From positions 186,001 through 250,000 of the forward strand of contig NZ_JAIVKU010000004.1 of NCBI RefSeq assembly GCF_020524165.1: a stretch of DNA of 64,000 bases, read 5' to 3'. The position numbers and the translations under genes were made by a program. Below, in pieces: positions 7,332-16,421 of this stretch; position 1 is the stretch's first letter; each line of letters opens with the position of its first letter. The stretch comes from Guptibacillus hwajinpoensis (GTDB lineage Bacteria > Bacillota > Bacilli > Bacillales > Guptibacillaceae). Below the pieces are notes generated by a model. It made no database searches. It worked only from the letters and a program-made list of their open reading frames with translations, and was not told where the DNA came from.

Positions 7332-8334
7332 TCGAAAAGCGGACTTTCTTTGTCGGATAGGGAAAATGCTTGAAGAGGGATACTCACTCTCGAAGTGTCT
7401 GGAAGTATACGCTCTATATCAAAATGATCATATCAGGTCAAATATTGAAATGATTATAGCAAGGTTAAAAGGTGGGGATTCTTTCCATGATGTACTCGCT
7501 GAGTTTCAGTTTCCTGGAGATATTTTATCTTACTTATACATGTCTGAACAGCGCGATTTTGCGACTGGCATATCTGCATCAGGACAGTTAATGAAAACGA
7601 GAAGTGAATGGCAAAAACGCTTGCGTAGTACGCTTGCTTACCCGATCTTTTTGTTTTGGATGACAGCCATCATGTTGTTTGTTGTAGGAAAATACCTCTT
7701 GCCCCAATTTAATGCCTTGTATTACACCCTTGATGTTCCTCTTCCTTTTATTTCGAGATTTTTTATGGAACTTGTTCGCTTTATGCCTGCTATTGTGATT
7801 GGTTGTGTTGTTATTGCAATTGCGCTTTATCTTTCAACATTAATGAAGAATAAAAAGATTTCTGCAGTAAAAAAAATGATGATTTATAGTAAGATCCCCT
7901 TCGTTCACCTCTTTATTCCTCTCTATCTCACGCATCATACTTCACTTCACTTAGGTCTTTTACTTCAAAGTGGTCTTTCCATTGCAGAGGCTTTTTCGCT
8001 GTTAACGAAGCAATCTCATTTCATTTTCTTTCAAGAAGAAGCGAAACGTGTATCTCTGTCGTTAATGCGCGGAGAGAAGTTAGAAGTATTATTTGATCGT
8101 ACAAGTTTATATGTTCCTGAGTTCAAAGAAATTTTAATGCATGGGCAGGTAAGTGGCAATCTTGGAAAAGAGCTTATTCTATATGGGGAGGTGGTGGGAG
8201 AACGATTTGAGGAACTCGTGAAAAAAGGGTTTATGATTTTGCAACCTGTTAGTTTTGTCGGTGTTGGGCTTGTTGTCATGTTGATGTTTATGTCGATTCT
8301 TATGCCAATGTTTTATTACTTGCAAAATATTTAA
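7306..8334 (+). CDS. comGB: Competence pseudopilus membrane protein ComGB
   Basis: A 342-residue GspF/PilC-type inner-membrane platform protein with two copies of the T2SF domain. Three membrane helices are visible, near residues 115-135, 160-185 and 315-340. The characteristic GLLLQSGLSIAEAF segment opens the second copy. It works with ComGA in pilin polymerisation. The gene overlaps comGA. I place the start at GTG 7306, giving MKRSKWKLDRKADF, because the longer frame from 7249 lies wholly inside comGA; the ribosome binding site is not ideal, so the start is uncertain. Confidence 0.9.
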   Translation: MKRSKWKLDRKADFLCRIGKMLEEGYSLSKCLEVYALYQNDHIRSNIEMIIARLKGGDSFHDVLAEFQFPGDILSYLYMSEQRDFATGISASGQLMKTRSEWQKRLRSTLAYPIFLFWMTAIMLFVVGKYLLPQFNALYYTLDVPLPFISRFFMELVRFMPAIVIGCVVIAIALYLSTLMKNKKISAVKKMMIYSKIPFVHLFIPLYLTHHTSLHLGLLLQSGLSIAEAFSLLTKQSHFIFFQEEAKRVSLSLMRGEKLEVLFDRTSLYVPEFKEILMHGQVSGNLGKELILYGEVVGERFEELVKKGFMILQPVSFVGVGLVVMLMFMSILMPMFYYLQNI

Positions 8335-8348
8335 GGGGGAAATGGTTG

Positions 8349-8684
8349 GTGAAATTAAGAAAATGGTTGCGACTAGTTAAACAAGAAAAAGGGTTTACGC
8401 TTATTGAAATGATGATTGTGATTATGATTATTTCAGTACTTCTTCTAATTGCAGTGCCAGGATTAACAAAAAATAACGATGTAGTTGAAGAAAAAAGTTG
8501 TGAGGCAACAATAAAAGTGGCTCAAACTCAGGTAGCGGCATACAAAGCAAACGAAAATAAACTTCCTGCTTCGATTGATGACCTAGTAGCAGATGAGTAT
8601 CTTGACATGGAAGAAACGACATGTCCGGGTGGGGAGACGTTAACAATCACTGGTGGAAAAGTAGCATTAGCTACTAGTGAATAA
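8349..8684 (+). CDS. comGC: Major competence pseudopilin ComGC
   Basis: A 111-residue type IV-like prepilin. A short basic leader ends in a prepilin peptidase site, KG|FTLIEMM with the conserved Glu at mature position 5, followed by the hydrophobic helix IVIMIISVLLLIAVPGL. Two cysteines (KSCEAT and TTCPGG) can form the intramolecular disulfide known for ComGC. It is processed by ComC. GTG at 8349 fits GGGGGA spacing better than TTG at 8346. Its end overlaps comGD. Confidence 0.93.
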   Translation: MKLRKWLRLVKQEKGFTLIEMMIVIMIISVLLLIAVPGLTKNNDVVEEKSCEATIKVAQTQVAAYKANENKLPASIDDLVADEYLDMEETTCPGGETLTITGGKVALATSE

Positions 8685-9132
8685 AAAAATTCATTATTAC
8701 CTAAATTCACTTGGCTATACCCTGATGGAAATGATGATGGTTCTTTCCGTTTTATCCCTTCTGTTGACTCTGGTTTTTCTCCATATTACACCTACGCAAA
8801 ACGCTTCTTCGACAAGGCATTTCCTTGAAGATATTCAATCGGATCTCAGGTATACGCAGCAACTCGCTTATGTGAATGGCTCATCTTACCGTTTCTCTAT
8901 TTCCCAAAGTAAAGGAACTTATAGCATTCAAAGTACTGCTTCTACGATTGTAAGAACAAATAAGATTCCAGAACATATCACGATCGATGAAGGAACGATG
9001 GGTTATCAAATTGTTTTTGGCGGTAATGGAAATGTTCAAAAAGCAGGAACACTTTATCTGAAGACGGGTAAGGAGGAATACAAGCTTGTGGTACAGGTGG
9101 GAGCAGGGCGCTTCTATATTAAAAAGTTGTAA
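8677..9132 (+). CDS. comGD: Minor pseudopilin ComGD
   Basis: A 151-residue minor pseudopilin with cleavage motif SLG|YTLMEMMMV, a hydrophobic N-helix and a GspH-like C-terminal region. GTG start at 8677 inside the last codons of comGC. Needed with ComGE, GF and GG for a functional transformation pseudopilus in B. subtilis. Confidence 0.9.
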   Translation: MNKKIHYYLNSLGYTLMEMMMVLSVLSLLLTLVFLHITPTQNASSTRHFLEDIQSDLRYTQQLAYVNGSSYRFSISQSKGTYSIQSTASTIVRTNKIPEHITIDEGTMGYQIVFGGNGNVQKAGTLYLKTGKEEYKLVVQVGAGRFYIKKL

Positions 9133-9439
9133 AGGCTATTCTTTGCTTGATGCTTTAATAGCCCTTTCTATTCTAACTGTTTTATCTTCAAGTGTATTGC
9201 CGATATACAAGCACCTTTATGAAGAGCGAATAACGATCCTTAAGCGAAAACATGCCGTTATCCTTCTTGATGATTACTGGAATGATTTCGTTTTTAATCG
9301 CGCTTTACCACCTAAAGAAAAGATTGTTGAAGGTGTTGCTTTTTCCATTTTGGAAACACCAACTGAGTTGTGCGTCTCTTATCATGAACAGAAAAAGAAT
9401 GACAACCTTATCTGTCGAAGTTTGCCTCATGAAGAATGA
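9086..9439 (+). CDS. comGE: Minor pseudopilin ComGE
   Basis: A 117-residue minor pseudopilin. Its leader ends in KG|YSLLDALIALSIL; the usual Glu at mature position 5 is Asp. The TTG at 9086 is preceded by AAGGAGG with 9-base spacing and lies inside comGD, so the overlap is 47 bases. Confidence 0.85.
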   Translation: MWYRWEQGASILKSCKGYSLLDALIALSILTVLSSSVLPIYKHLYEERITILKRKHAVILLDDYWNDFVFNRALPPKEKIVEGVAFSILETPTELCVSYHEQKKNDNLICRSLPHEE

Positions 9440-9842
9440 AAAGGGATTCACCTTACTTGAGCAGATGCTAACATTGACGGTCTTACTGGCCATTATTTGG
9501 ATCATTCCTTTATTAATGAGCGCGGCTCTACAAGAGTCAAGGTCAGACTTTCAACAGGAAGAAGCAAGTTTGTTCTTTCACTTGTTTTCTAAAGAAATTC
9601 GAGAAGCCACTAATGTAGCGCATAGTAAAGGGAGTATAGAAGTAGTGAAAAGGGATGGAACGGTGGTTAAGTATGAAATGTATGGCTCTTCTATTCGCCG
9701 CCGCGTAAATAACACCGGTCATGAAATCGTCTTACAAGAAGTTCGGGGTTTTGTTATTGAAATTTCAGGCAGTAAAGTAATGATCGAGGTGGAGCTGAAT
9801 AATGGAACCAAAGAAAAACAGGTTTGTTTTCAAATGTCTTGA
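9429..9842 (+). CDS. comGF: Minor pseudopilin ComGF
   Basis: A 137-residue ComGF-family protein starting MKNEKG|FTLLEQM, followed by a hydrophobic helix. The body includes the KRDGTVVKYEMYG and SIRRRVNNTGH segments typical of ComGF. The ATG at 9429 lies inside comGE; its ribosome binding site is weak, which suggests translation coupled to comGE. The open frame extends to 9252, but that part is the comGE coding region in another frame. Confidence 0.87.
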   Translation: MKNEKGFTLLEQMLTLTVLLAIIWIIPLLMSAALQESRSDFQQEEASLFFHLFSKEIREATNVAHSKGSIEVVKRDGTVVKYEMYGSSIRRRVNNTGHEIVLQEVRGFVIEISGSKVMIEVELNNGTKEKQVCFQMS

Positions 9843-10221
9843 TCCATTAAATGAGCGGGGCTATATGACTGCCATGATGATGCTGATCAGTACACTTCTA
9901 CTAGCATTCGTTTTTCATTTATGTCAGATCACAGTAAATGAACGCGCTTTTCTTGATCGTGAAGAGGAACAGTTCAAAAAGCAGTCCTTGCTCGTGCTGG
10001 GAATGAAAGATACAATTTCATATATACAGAAAACAGGTGCGAGAACGACTGAAAAGACATTTACTTATCAAGAAGGCACGGTTCATGCTGCAATTCAGTC
10101 TTTCCCCTCAGAAATTGTTCACATTACGTTAAGTGGAACAACGCGAAATGAAGCGCATATTTTTGCGGTGATCCAATACAATCAAACTTTGCAAGAAGTC
10201 GTAGAATGGAGTGAAGGATAA
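9802..10221 (+). CDS. comGG: Competence protein ComGG
   Basis: A 139-residue protein with an N-terminal membrane segment (MMMLISTLLLAFVFHL) and a soluble C-terminus. As in other ComGG proteins the classical prepilin motif is degenerate. GGTGGAG precedes the ATG, which overlaps the end of comGF by 41 bases. Assigned mainly by position at the end of comG. Confidence 0.82.
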   Translation: MEPKKNRFVFKCLDPLNERGYMTAMMMLISTLLLAFVFHLCQITVNERAFLDREEEQFKKQSLLVLGMKDTISYIQKTGARTTEKTFTYQEGTVHAAIQSFPSEIVHITLSGTTRNEAHIFAVIQYNQTLQEVVEWSEG

Positions 10222-10223
10222 AC

Positions 10224-10721
10224 ATGAAAGCAATTTACTTAACAGGATTCATGGGTTCAGGGAAAACAACTGTCGCTGAAGCGTTATCGAAAGAGTTAAC
10301 TCTTCCTGCGATTGATACGGATGAGCACATAACAAAAATGCAGGGAAAAACCATTTCAGCTATTTTTGAGGAGGATGGCGAGAAAGCATTTCGAGCTTAT
10401 GAAACAGCTTCGCTCGAAAACCTACCGTCTGAAAATATTATTATTAGCACTGGCGGCGGCATTGTCTTAAACGAAAAAAATCGTTCTTATATGAAACGGA
10501 ATGGTACATTGATTTACTTACATTGTGAACCTGATGAAATTGTGAAACGATTAGAACATGATACTTCAAGACCAATTCTTGCTGGAGGTAACAAACAGAA
10601 TAAAGTGAAGACGCTCTTTGCTGAGCGACTTCCACTATACCGTGAAGCTGAATACGAAATCGAAACGACGAATCGTATAGTGAAAGACATTGTAGCGGAA
10701 ATTTGTAGCTTAATTGGTTAA
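10224..10721 (+). CDS. aroK: Shikimate kinase
   Basis: A 165-residue P-loop kinase that phosphorylates shikimate in aromatic amino acid synthesis. Walker A is GFMGSGKTT, the shikimate-binding DTDEHI motif follows, then FRAYE, STGGGIVL and the lid SRPIL region. Full length. Its ATG is 2 bases after the comGG stop, and no terminator or promoter lies between, so it appears to be transcribed with the competence operon. In B. subtilis the shikimate kinase gene is elsewhere and comGG is followed by yqzE. Confidence 0.92.
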   Translation: MKAIYLTGFMGSGKTTVAEALSKELTLPAIDTDEHITKMQGKTISAIFEEDGEKAFRAYETASLENLPSENIIISTGGGIVLNEKNRSYMKRNGTLIYLHCEPDEIVKRLEHDTSRPILAGGNKQNKVKTLFAERLPLYREAEYEIETTNRIVKDIVAEICSLIG

Positions 10722-10778
10722 AATATTGAGTAAGTGGGCACCCTTAATGAGGAAGACCATTATAAAAGGGTGATCAAA

Positions 10779-10976
10779 ATGTCATCAAATGATCTTGTGA
10801 AATATATGACGCAACAAGTTGTCTCATATATCGATCAGCCAAAAGAAGAAAGACAGCAGCAGCGTGCTGTAAAAAAGGCAAAGAAACAACCATTTTTGTT
10901 TCGGTGGTTTGGGATCATTCCAATGTCAGTAACCATGTTCATGAAGAAAAAGAAACGTGAAAGCTCGGACAGTTGA
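10779..10976 (+). CDS. yqzE: YqzE-like small protein
   Basis: A 65-residue basic protein (SNDLVKYMTQQVVSYIDQP near the start, RWFGIIPMSVTMFMKKKK near the end) matching YqzE, the conserved small gene after comG. Function unknown. AAAAGGGTG precedes the ATG at 10779. The stop codon lies in the loop of the following terminator. Confidence 0.8.
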   Translation: MSSNDLVKYMTQQVVSYIDQPKEERQQQRAVKKAKKQPFLFRWFGIIPMSVTMFMKKKKRESSDS

Positions 10977-10990
10977 GTCCGAGCTTTTTT
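10961..10990 (+). terminator. Intrinsic terminator of the comG-aroK-yqzE operon
   Basis: AAGCTCGGAC, six-base loop, GTCCGAGCTT, T run. The yqzE stop TGA is in the loop, so the 5' arm is coding. Confidence 0.9.
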
Positions 10991-11789
10991 AAGTGGGATA
11001 GGGTTGTGATTCGATGCCGGGTACAAGGTGGAAAATGCCTCCATTAATGATTTCAGCAGTAATGGTTGGTTCATACTGTTTCCTTAAAGCCTCTTTTTCT
11101 ACTTCATACCGTTGATCATTCGTATTACCCTGATAAAATTGGTCAAGAAGGTGCTGGTCCGATGCCCATCTCAACCTTGCTTCTTCTGCCCACTGTACAT
11201 CTTCCTTTGCAAGCAGCATTTCAACGACTCCTTCAAGTCTTTTTAAGCCACTTTCAGGCTTAATGATAGGTGTTACTGTAAAAGCATAATCAGGGATTTT
11301 TGGGGTAAGTGCTTTTTTTAGTAGCAAGTTGTGAAAATCATCGACTACCGCTCCGCTAACAAGGTGGAGACCAAGTGAAAGAAGACGGTGTTTTTTTCTG
11401 TCACATTGGTACGAAATCTTTATATTAAGACCGAGCCACGGATGAAGAGGATATTGCTGTTGATAACTCGTTTGCACATCCTCATAAAGACGAATGGAGG
11501 AGGCGAGTTTTTTTGTGGATGAAAAAATTTGATGCAGTCTTGGTGCACCAAAATGAACAAACTCTCCATTTTCTTCAATATTTTGGTTGGTGATTAAAGT
11601 AAGTGTCATCGGTCGTGGCGTTCCACCGGTCTTTTCAAGATAGTGCCAATAAAAAGGTCGGTTCATTAATTCTTTATCAAGTTCAATGGTTAGTTGTACA
11701 TTCAGGAGGCCAGGTTTTTCTTGTAGGATGCGACAGTCATTTGCAAGAAAGTATGAACGTAAATAGTTATGAATATTTTCTTGATGCAT
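10989..11789 (-). CDS. yqhG: YqhG family protein
   Basis: A 266-residue soluble protein of the YqhG family (DUF3898/helicase-associated), found only beside the SNF2 gene yqhH in Bacillus relatives. No catalytic motif is visible; it is likely a partner of YqhH. AAAAGGAGG precedes the ATG, which overlaps the end of yqhH by 23 bases, indicating coupled synthesis. Confidence 0.82.
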   Translation of the reverse strand: MHQENIHNYLRSYFLANDCRILQEKPGLLNVQLTIELDKELMNRPFYWHYLEKTGGTPRPMTLTLITNQNIEENGEFVHFGAPRLHQIFSSTKKLASSIRLYEDVQTSYQQQYPLHPWLGLNIKISYQCDRKKHRLLSLGLHLVSGAVVDDFHNLLLKKALTPKIPDYAFTVTPIIKPESGLKRLEGVVEMLLAKEDVQWAEEARLRWASDQHLLDQFYQGNTNDQRYEVEKEALRKQYEPTITAEIINGGIFHLVPGIESQPYPT

Positions 11790-13440
11790 CTGAATCCTCC
11801 TTTTGATAATTAATAAGTTCTTTCATATTATCCATCTTAATCCGAATTTCACCCTCACTTTCAGAGTGAAGGAGAATATCAGAAATATGTTTTTCGATAT
11901 CCCGCATGCCAAGTCGAGTTAAGATTTCATCTAATTGCCCTATGACACTTTCAAACAATTGGATTTTTTCATATAGCAGTGTAAGAATATGTTCTTCTAC
12001 GGTATGTTTTGTAGCGAAATTATAAATGTGAACATCACCTTCTTGCCCCAGACGGTGAATTCGACCGATGCGCTGCTCAATCCTCATAGGATTCCAAGGA
12101 AGATCATAGTTAATCACGTGCTGACAAAATTGGAGGTTGATTCCTTCTCCGCCAGCTTCTGTAGCAATAAGGACTTTGGCATGGTTTTTAAATAGCTCTC
12201 TCATCCAATCTTTCTTTCCGCGTTTAAATCCCCCTCGAAACGGAACAGAAGTAATGCCGTGCTCTTTCAAAAACCATTGTAAATAGAGCTGCGTTGCTCG
12301 ATATTCGGTAAAAATAATCACTTTTCCTTCAATCGATTGAATTAATTCAAGGGCTTTTTGAGCTTTTGAATTTGTTGAAACACCCTCAATCTTTTTAATT
12401 AAAGAATGGATAAAGGCTCGTGTGACTTCATCCAGAGCCTCTTTCTCAAGCATTTTTTTTAACGTCATATAAGCCGCTTCACGGCTTGAACAAATTTCCC
12501 TTAATAAGGTAATAATTGAAAATTGGCTTCGGGTAGAAATTGGCTCCTTTTTCAACGCTTCAACTGAACGATAAAGATCTTCTTCTTCAGGAGAGAAAGT
12601 AATAGGTATCGTTTTTACGATACGTTCTGGCCAATCCATTCCCGTATCTTCACGACGGTTTCTTACCATTACTTTCTGAATAAGAGTACGAAGTCTTTCT
12701 TCGTCTTCCGGATTTTTTTCTTTTCCTTTGTAATCCTTCTCAAAATTTTCAAAGCTACCCAAATGTCCGGGCTTTAGTAATGATACTAGGTTGAACACTT
12801 CATCAAGGCGGTTTTGGACAGGAGTAGCTGTTAAGAGAAGGCAGAATTTCTTAGGTAAATGTTGCACAAATTCATAGTTTTTCGTTCGACTGTTTTTTAA
12901 CCGATGCGCTTCATCAATGATAACCATGTCATATTGCTGTTCATAAACAATTGACCGATGAGGTTCTCTTTTTGCTGTATCAATCGAAGAAACGACGACA
13001 TCACACTGATCCCAAACATAGCTTTTCCTTTGGACGACAGCAGGAATATAAAATTTTGTATTTAACTCAATGGCCCATTGAGAAACTAACGAAGCTGGGA
13101 CAAGAATAAGTACTTTTTTGACTAATCCGCGAATCATATATTCTTTAATAATGAGACCAGCTTCGATTGTCTTTCCGAGTCCAACTTCATCTGCTAGAAT
13201 CGCTTTTCCGTTCATATCCTCAACAACTCGACGTGCTGCTTCGAGTTGATAAGGATGAGGGGTTAAATGAGGGAGGTGGGAAGGGGCTTGTAAGCCGGTA
13301 AACGATGGGATTGCGCGATGATTTTCAGCTTCAATGGCCAGTTTGAAAAGTTCCCAGTTAGCCCATGGTCCATCCTCATCTATTTGTTTGAGAAAGTGAT
13401 TTGTCCACTCTTGATTGAATTGTAGTTCTGTCTTCAACAT
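11767..13440 (-). CDS. yqhH: SNF2/SWI2-family ATPase YqhH
   Basis: A 557-residue Swi2/Snf2 superfamily 2 ATPase. In order: Walker A LADEVGLGKTIEAG at about 90, DEAH box VIIDEAHRLKN at about 180, motif III LLLTATPVQN, then the C-terminal helicase lobe with IFTEYRATQLYLQW and the RIGRIHRLGQEGDVHIYNF motif VI. Such proteins translocate on duplex DNA or remodel protein-DNA complexes; YqhH itself is uncharacterised. The ATG at 13440 has AAAGGG upstream. Divergent from the gcv operon. Confidence 0.9.
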   Translation of the reverse strand: MLKTELQFNQEWTNHFLKQIDEDGPWANWELFKLAIEAENHRAIPSFTGLQAPSHLPHLTPHPYQLEAARRVVEDMNGKAILADEVGLGKTIEAGLIIKEYMIRGLVKKVLILVPASLVSQWAIELNTKFYIPAVVQRKSYVWDQCDVVVSSIDTAKREPHRSIVYEQQYDMVIIDEAHRLKNSRTKNYEFVQHLPKKFCLLLTATPVQNRLDEVFNLVSLLKPGHLGSFENFEKDYKGKEKNPEDEERLRTLIQKVMVRNRREDTGMDWPERIVKTIPITFSPEEEDLYRSVEALKKEPISTRSQFSIITLLREICSSREAAYMTLKKMLEKEALDEVTRAFIHSLIKKIEGVSTNSKAQKALELIQSIEGKVIIFTEYRATQLYLQWFLKEHGITSVPFRGGFKRGKKDWMRELFKNHAKVLIATEAGGEGINLQFCQHVINYDLPWNPMRIEQRIGRIHRLGQEGDVHIYNFATKHTVEEHILTLLYEKIQLFESVIGQLDEILTRLGMRDIEKHISDILLHSESEGEIRIKMDNMKELINYQKEDSDASRKYS

Positions 13441-13650
13441 GAAAACCCTTTCTTTCAAAACTTTATTTACGAATGATATGTGGTTAATGTATAATATTGT
13501 TCGTGTTTATTATGTTAGTTGAAATACTCTTATTATTAAAAAGATTGTTGCCAACGCCACTATGGTAGTGGTAGGATTGAAATCGAAAGCATTAATAGTA
13601 TGAATCAATCCGTATAATCCAATACCTTAAAACTGAAAATAGGCGAATGA
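13441..13650 (+). promoter_or_regulatory. Divergent promoter region, yqhH and gcv riboswitch
   Basis: Gene-free. A TATAAT at 13613-13618 and TTGAAA at 13577-13582 with TATGAA 16 bases on are candidate elements for the riboswitch transcript; neither is fully convincing. A small dyad CCACTA-TGG-TAGTGG lies at about 13557-13571 with no T tract. Confidence 0.35.
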
Positions 13651-13819
13651 AAGCAAGAGGAGAGACTGCTAAATGCAGCGCCGAAGGAGCAAGCAAATTT
13701 GTGAATCTCTCAGGCAAAAAGACTCTTGCTAGACGCACCTCTGGAGAGAGCTTCTAAAGCCGCCAAAGATGTAATTCTCGCACGATGCGAGGAGAAACTT
13801 TCAGGTCAAAAGGACAGAG
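13651..13819 (+). ncRNA. Tandem glycine riboswitch
   Basis: Two consecutive glycine aptamers precede gcvT. Aptamer 1 is closed by GCAAGAG (13653-13659) with CTCTTGC (13723-13729) and holds the GGAGAGACTG and CTCTCAGGCAAAA landmarks. Aptamer 2 opens with CTCTGGAGAGAG and holds ACTTTCAGGTCAAAAGGAC, closing with CTCTG/CAGAG. Glycine riboswitches usually switch on glycine cleavage genes when glycine is plentiful. The closing strand of aptamer 2 is shared with the following terminator, which fits an ON switch. Confidence 0.95.
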
Positions 13820-13858
13820 AAAACGCGCTACTAATAGCGGGTTTCTCTGTCCTTTTTT
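13811..13858 (+). terminator. Riboswitch-controlled terminator
   Basis: AGGACAGAGAAA pairs with the TTTCTCTGTCCT arm, with an inner stem GCTA/TAGC, then a T run. Its 5' arm overlaps the 3' side of the aptamer 2 closing stem (13815-13819), so ligand-stabilised closure would compete with termination. Confidence 0.9.
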
Positions 13859-13951
13859 CATGCTCTAAATCATTTGGTTTACATGGTTGGTTTTAGAAAC
13901 GATGGTGTATGAGGTGAAATAGGTTGAAATGAATGTTTAGGAGGGAAAAAC

Positions 13952-15052
13952 ATGAGCGAATTATTGAAAACCCCGTTGTTTGAAACGTATAAGTCAATGG
14001 GTGCTAAAACGATTGACTTTGGTGGTTGGGCACTGCCCGTTCAATTTTCTAGTATTAAAGAGGAACATGAAGCTGTTAGAACGAGAGCAGGTTTATTTGA
14101 TGTTTCTCATATGGGAGAAATCGATGTTAAAGGTGAACATGCGCTTGATTACCTTCAGAAAATGATGACAAATGATATTAGCAAACTTAAAGAAAATGGC
14201 GCTCAATATACCGCAATGTGTTATGAAGATGGTGGGACTGTAGATGACCTTCTTGTCTACAAGCATACTGAAGAGCATTACTTACTAGTCGTAAATGCTG
14301 CTAATACGGTAAAGGATTTTAACTGGCTGGAAAAACATCTCATTGATGGGGTTTCGCTAAGCAATGTTTCGAATGAGATGGCTCAATTAGCTATTCAGGG
14401 TCCGAAATCAGAAGTCGTTTTGCAACGTCTCACTGATACTGATCTTTCATCAATTGGCTTCTTTAAATTCCAAAATGATGTCTTGATTGCAGATGTTAAA
14501 ACACTCGTTTCTCGGACGGGGTATACAGGCGAAGATGGTTTTGAGCTATATACCGCTTCAGAAGATGCTCCAGCGCTTTGGGAAGCTATCCTTTCTGCGG
14601 GAGAACCTGAAAATATTTTGCCGTGTGGTCTGGGGGCCCGTGATACTCTCCGCTTTGAAGCAAAGCTTGCGCTTTATGGACAAGAATTAACAAAGGATAT
14701 CTCTCCCCTTGAAGCGGGTATCGGTTTTGCTGTTAAAACGAGTAAAGAGGCTAATTTTATTGGTAAATCTGCTCTCCTTCGTCAGCGTGAAAAAGGACTG
14801 GAGAGAAAGTTGGTTGGGATTGAAATGATCGGGCGAGGCATTCCACGGACGAACTATTCAGTTTATAAAGGTGATCAATTGATCGGTGTGGTGACAACAG
14901 GGACACAATCACCGACACTAAAGAAAAACGTTGGACTAGCGCTCATTAAAAAAGAGTATACAGAAATAGATACTGAGATTGATGTGGAAATTCGCAATAA
15001 GCGTGTACAAGCAAAGGTTATTCCGTCACCATTTTATAAACGTCAGAAATAA
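13952..15052 (+). CDS. gcvT: Glycine cleavage system T protein (aminomethyltransferase)
   Basis: A 366-residue GcvT. It transfers the aminomethyl carbon from the H-protein lipoyl arm to tetrahydrofolate, releasing ammonia. Landmarks are FDVSHMGEI, the folate-binding MTND region, [13 protein letters not shown] near 195, the GARDTLR segment and a C-terminal [10 protein letters not shown] and TSGTQSPTL-like region (here [14 protein letters not shown]). Normal length. GGAGGGAAAAAC precedes the ATG. First gene of gcvT-gcvPA-gcvPB behind the glycine riboswitch. Confidence 0.96.
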   Translation: MSELLKTPLFETYKSMGAKTIDFGGWALPVQFSSIKEEHEAVRTRAGLFDVSHMGEIDVKGEHALDYLQKMMTNDISKLKENGAQYTAMCYEDGGTVDDLLVYKHTEEHYLLVVNAANTVKDFNWLEKHLIDGVSLSNVSNEMAQLAIQGPKSEVVLQRLTDTDLSSIGFFKFQNDVLIADVKTLVSRTGYTGEDGFELYTASEDAPALWEAILSAGEPENILPCGLGARDTLRFEAKLALYGQELTKDISPLEAGIGFAVKTSKEANFIGKSALLRQREKGLERKLVGIEMIGRGIPRTNYSVYKGDQLIGVVTTGTQSPTLKKNVGLALIKKEYTEIDTEIDVEIRNKRVQAKVIPSPFYKRQK

Positions 15053-15077
15053 CCGGATACTGAGGAGGAGAGAACTT

Positions 15078-16421
15078 ATGAAACATCGCTACTTGCCAAC
15101 AACTGACCAGGACAGGAAAGAAATGCTTGAAACGATAGGAGTGGACTCTGTTCAGGCTCTTTTTGAAGATATTCCAGAATCCATACGTTTTAAAGGCGAT
15201 CTGAAAGTAGAGAAACAACTGTTTGAACCAGAATTGATACGTTACATGTCAAAGCTTGCATCAAAAAATGCTAATACTCTGGAAAATGCGTCTTTCCTTG
15301 GTGCAGGGGTATATGATCATGCGATTCCTTCTGTCGTTGACCATGTCATTCGTCGTTCTGAGTTTTATACGGCTTACACGCCATATCAACCTGAAATCTC
15401 TCAAGGTGAATTGCAAGCCATTTTTGAGTTTCAAACGATGATTAGTGAATTAACAGGTATGGACGTTGCGAACTCCTCCATGTACGATGGACCAACCGCT
15501 CTAGCAGAAGCGGGGCTGCTAAGTGCTGGACAAACTAAAAAGAAAAAAATCGTGGTATCAAAAACAGTTCATCCTGAAGCCCGTGCCGTCATTGAGACTT
15601 ATGCAAAAGGTCAACGCTTAACGGTGGTTGAAGTTGATTCGAGCAATGGCGTTACTGATTTAGAGAAGCTAAAGCATGAAGTTGACGAACATACAGCATG
15701 CGTGATGGTGCAATATCCAAATTTCTTCGGCCAACTTGAACCATTACCTGAGATCGAAAAACTTGTACATGAGCAAAAAGCGATGTTTGTCGTTTCGAGT
15801 AACCCACTGGCACTAGGGCGCTTAACACCTCCTGGTGAGATGGGAGCGGATATTGTTGTAGGAGATTGTCAGCCATTTGGTATCCCTGCTCAATTTGGTG
15901 GGCCACACTGTGGCTATTTCGCAGTAACGAAAAAGCTGATGCGGAAAGTTCCAGGACGTTTGATTGGACAAACAACTGATGATAATGGACAGCGTGGTTT
16001 TGTACTTACGTTACAAGCAAGAGAACAGCATATTCGCAGGGATAAGGCGACGTCCAATATATGTTCAAATCAGGCACTTAATGCTCTAGCTTCCTCAGTT
16101 GCTATGAGTGCGCTCGGAAAGAAAGGCGTACGTAAAATGGCAGAGCAAAATATAAAAAAAGCTCATTATGCGAAAGCACGTCTTGAAGAAGCAGGTGTAG
16201 AGACTGTGTTTAATGGCGTCTATTTCAATGAATTTGTTATTAAAGTTAACGGTCCAATCAAGGAATTGAATCGCAAATTATTAACCAAAGGAATCATCGG
16301 CGGGTATGATCTTGGACGCGATTATCCTGAACTTAACAATCACATGCTTGTCGCAGTAACAGAAAATCGAACAAAAGCAGAAATTGATCTATTTGTAGAA
16401 GAAGTGGGGGGAGCTAAATGA
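15078..16421 (+). CDS. gcvPA: Glycine dehydrogenase (decarboxylating) subunit 1
   Basis: A 447-residue alpha half of the split P-protein, which decarboxylates glycine using PLP held by the beta half. Recognisable by [37 protein letters not shown] and [12 protein letters not shown]. The ATG at 15078 follows GAGGAGGAGAGAACTT; the open frame extends upstream into gcvT without a start signal. Its end overlaps gcvPB (ATGA). Confidence 0.95.
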   Translation: MKHRYLPTTDQDRKEMLETIGVDSVQALFEDIPESIRFKGDLKVEKQLFEPELIRYMSKLASKNANTLENASFLGAGVYDHAIPSVVDHVIRRSEFYTAYTPYQPEISQGELQAIFEFQTMISELTGMDVANSSMYDGPTALAEAGLLSAGQTKKKKIVVSKTVHPEARAVIETYAKGQRLTVVEVDSSNGVTDLEKLKHEVDEHTACVMVQYPNFFGQLEPLPEIEKLVHEQKAMFVVSSNPLALGRLTPPGEMGADIVVGDCQPFGIPAQFGGPHCGYFAVTKKLMRKVPGRLIGQTTDDNGQRGFVLTLQAREQHIRRDKATSNICSNQALNALASSVAMSALGKKGVRKMAEQNIKKAHYAKARLEEAGVETVFNGVYFNEFVIKVNGPIKELNRKLLTKGIIGGYDLGRDYPELNNHMLVAVTENRTKAEIDLFVEEVGGAK

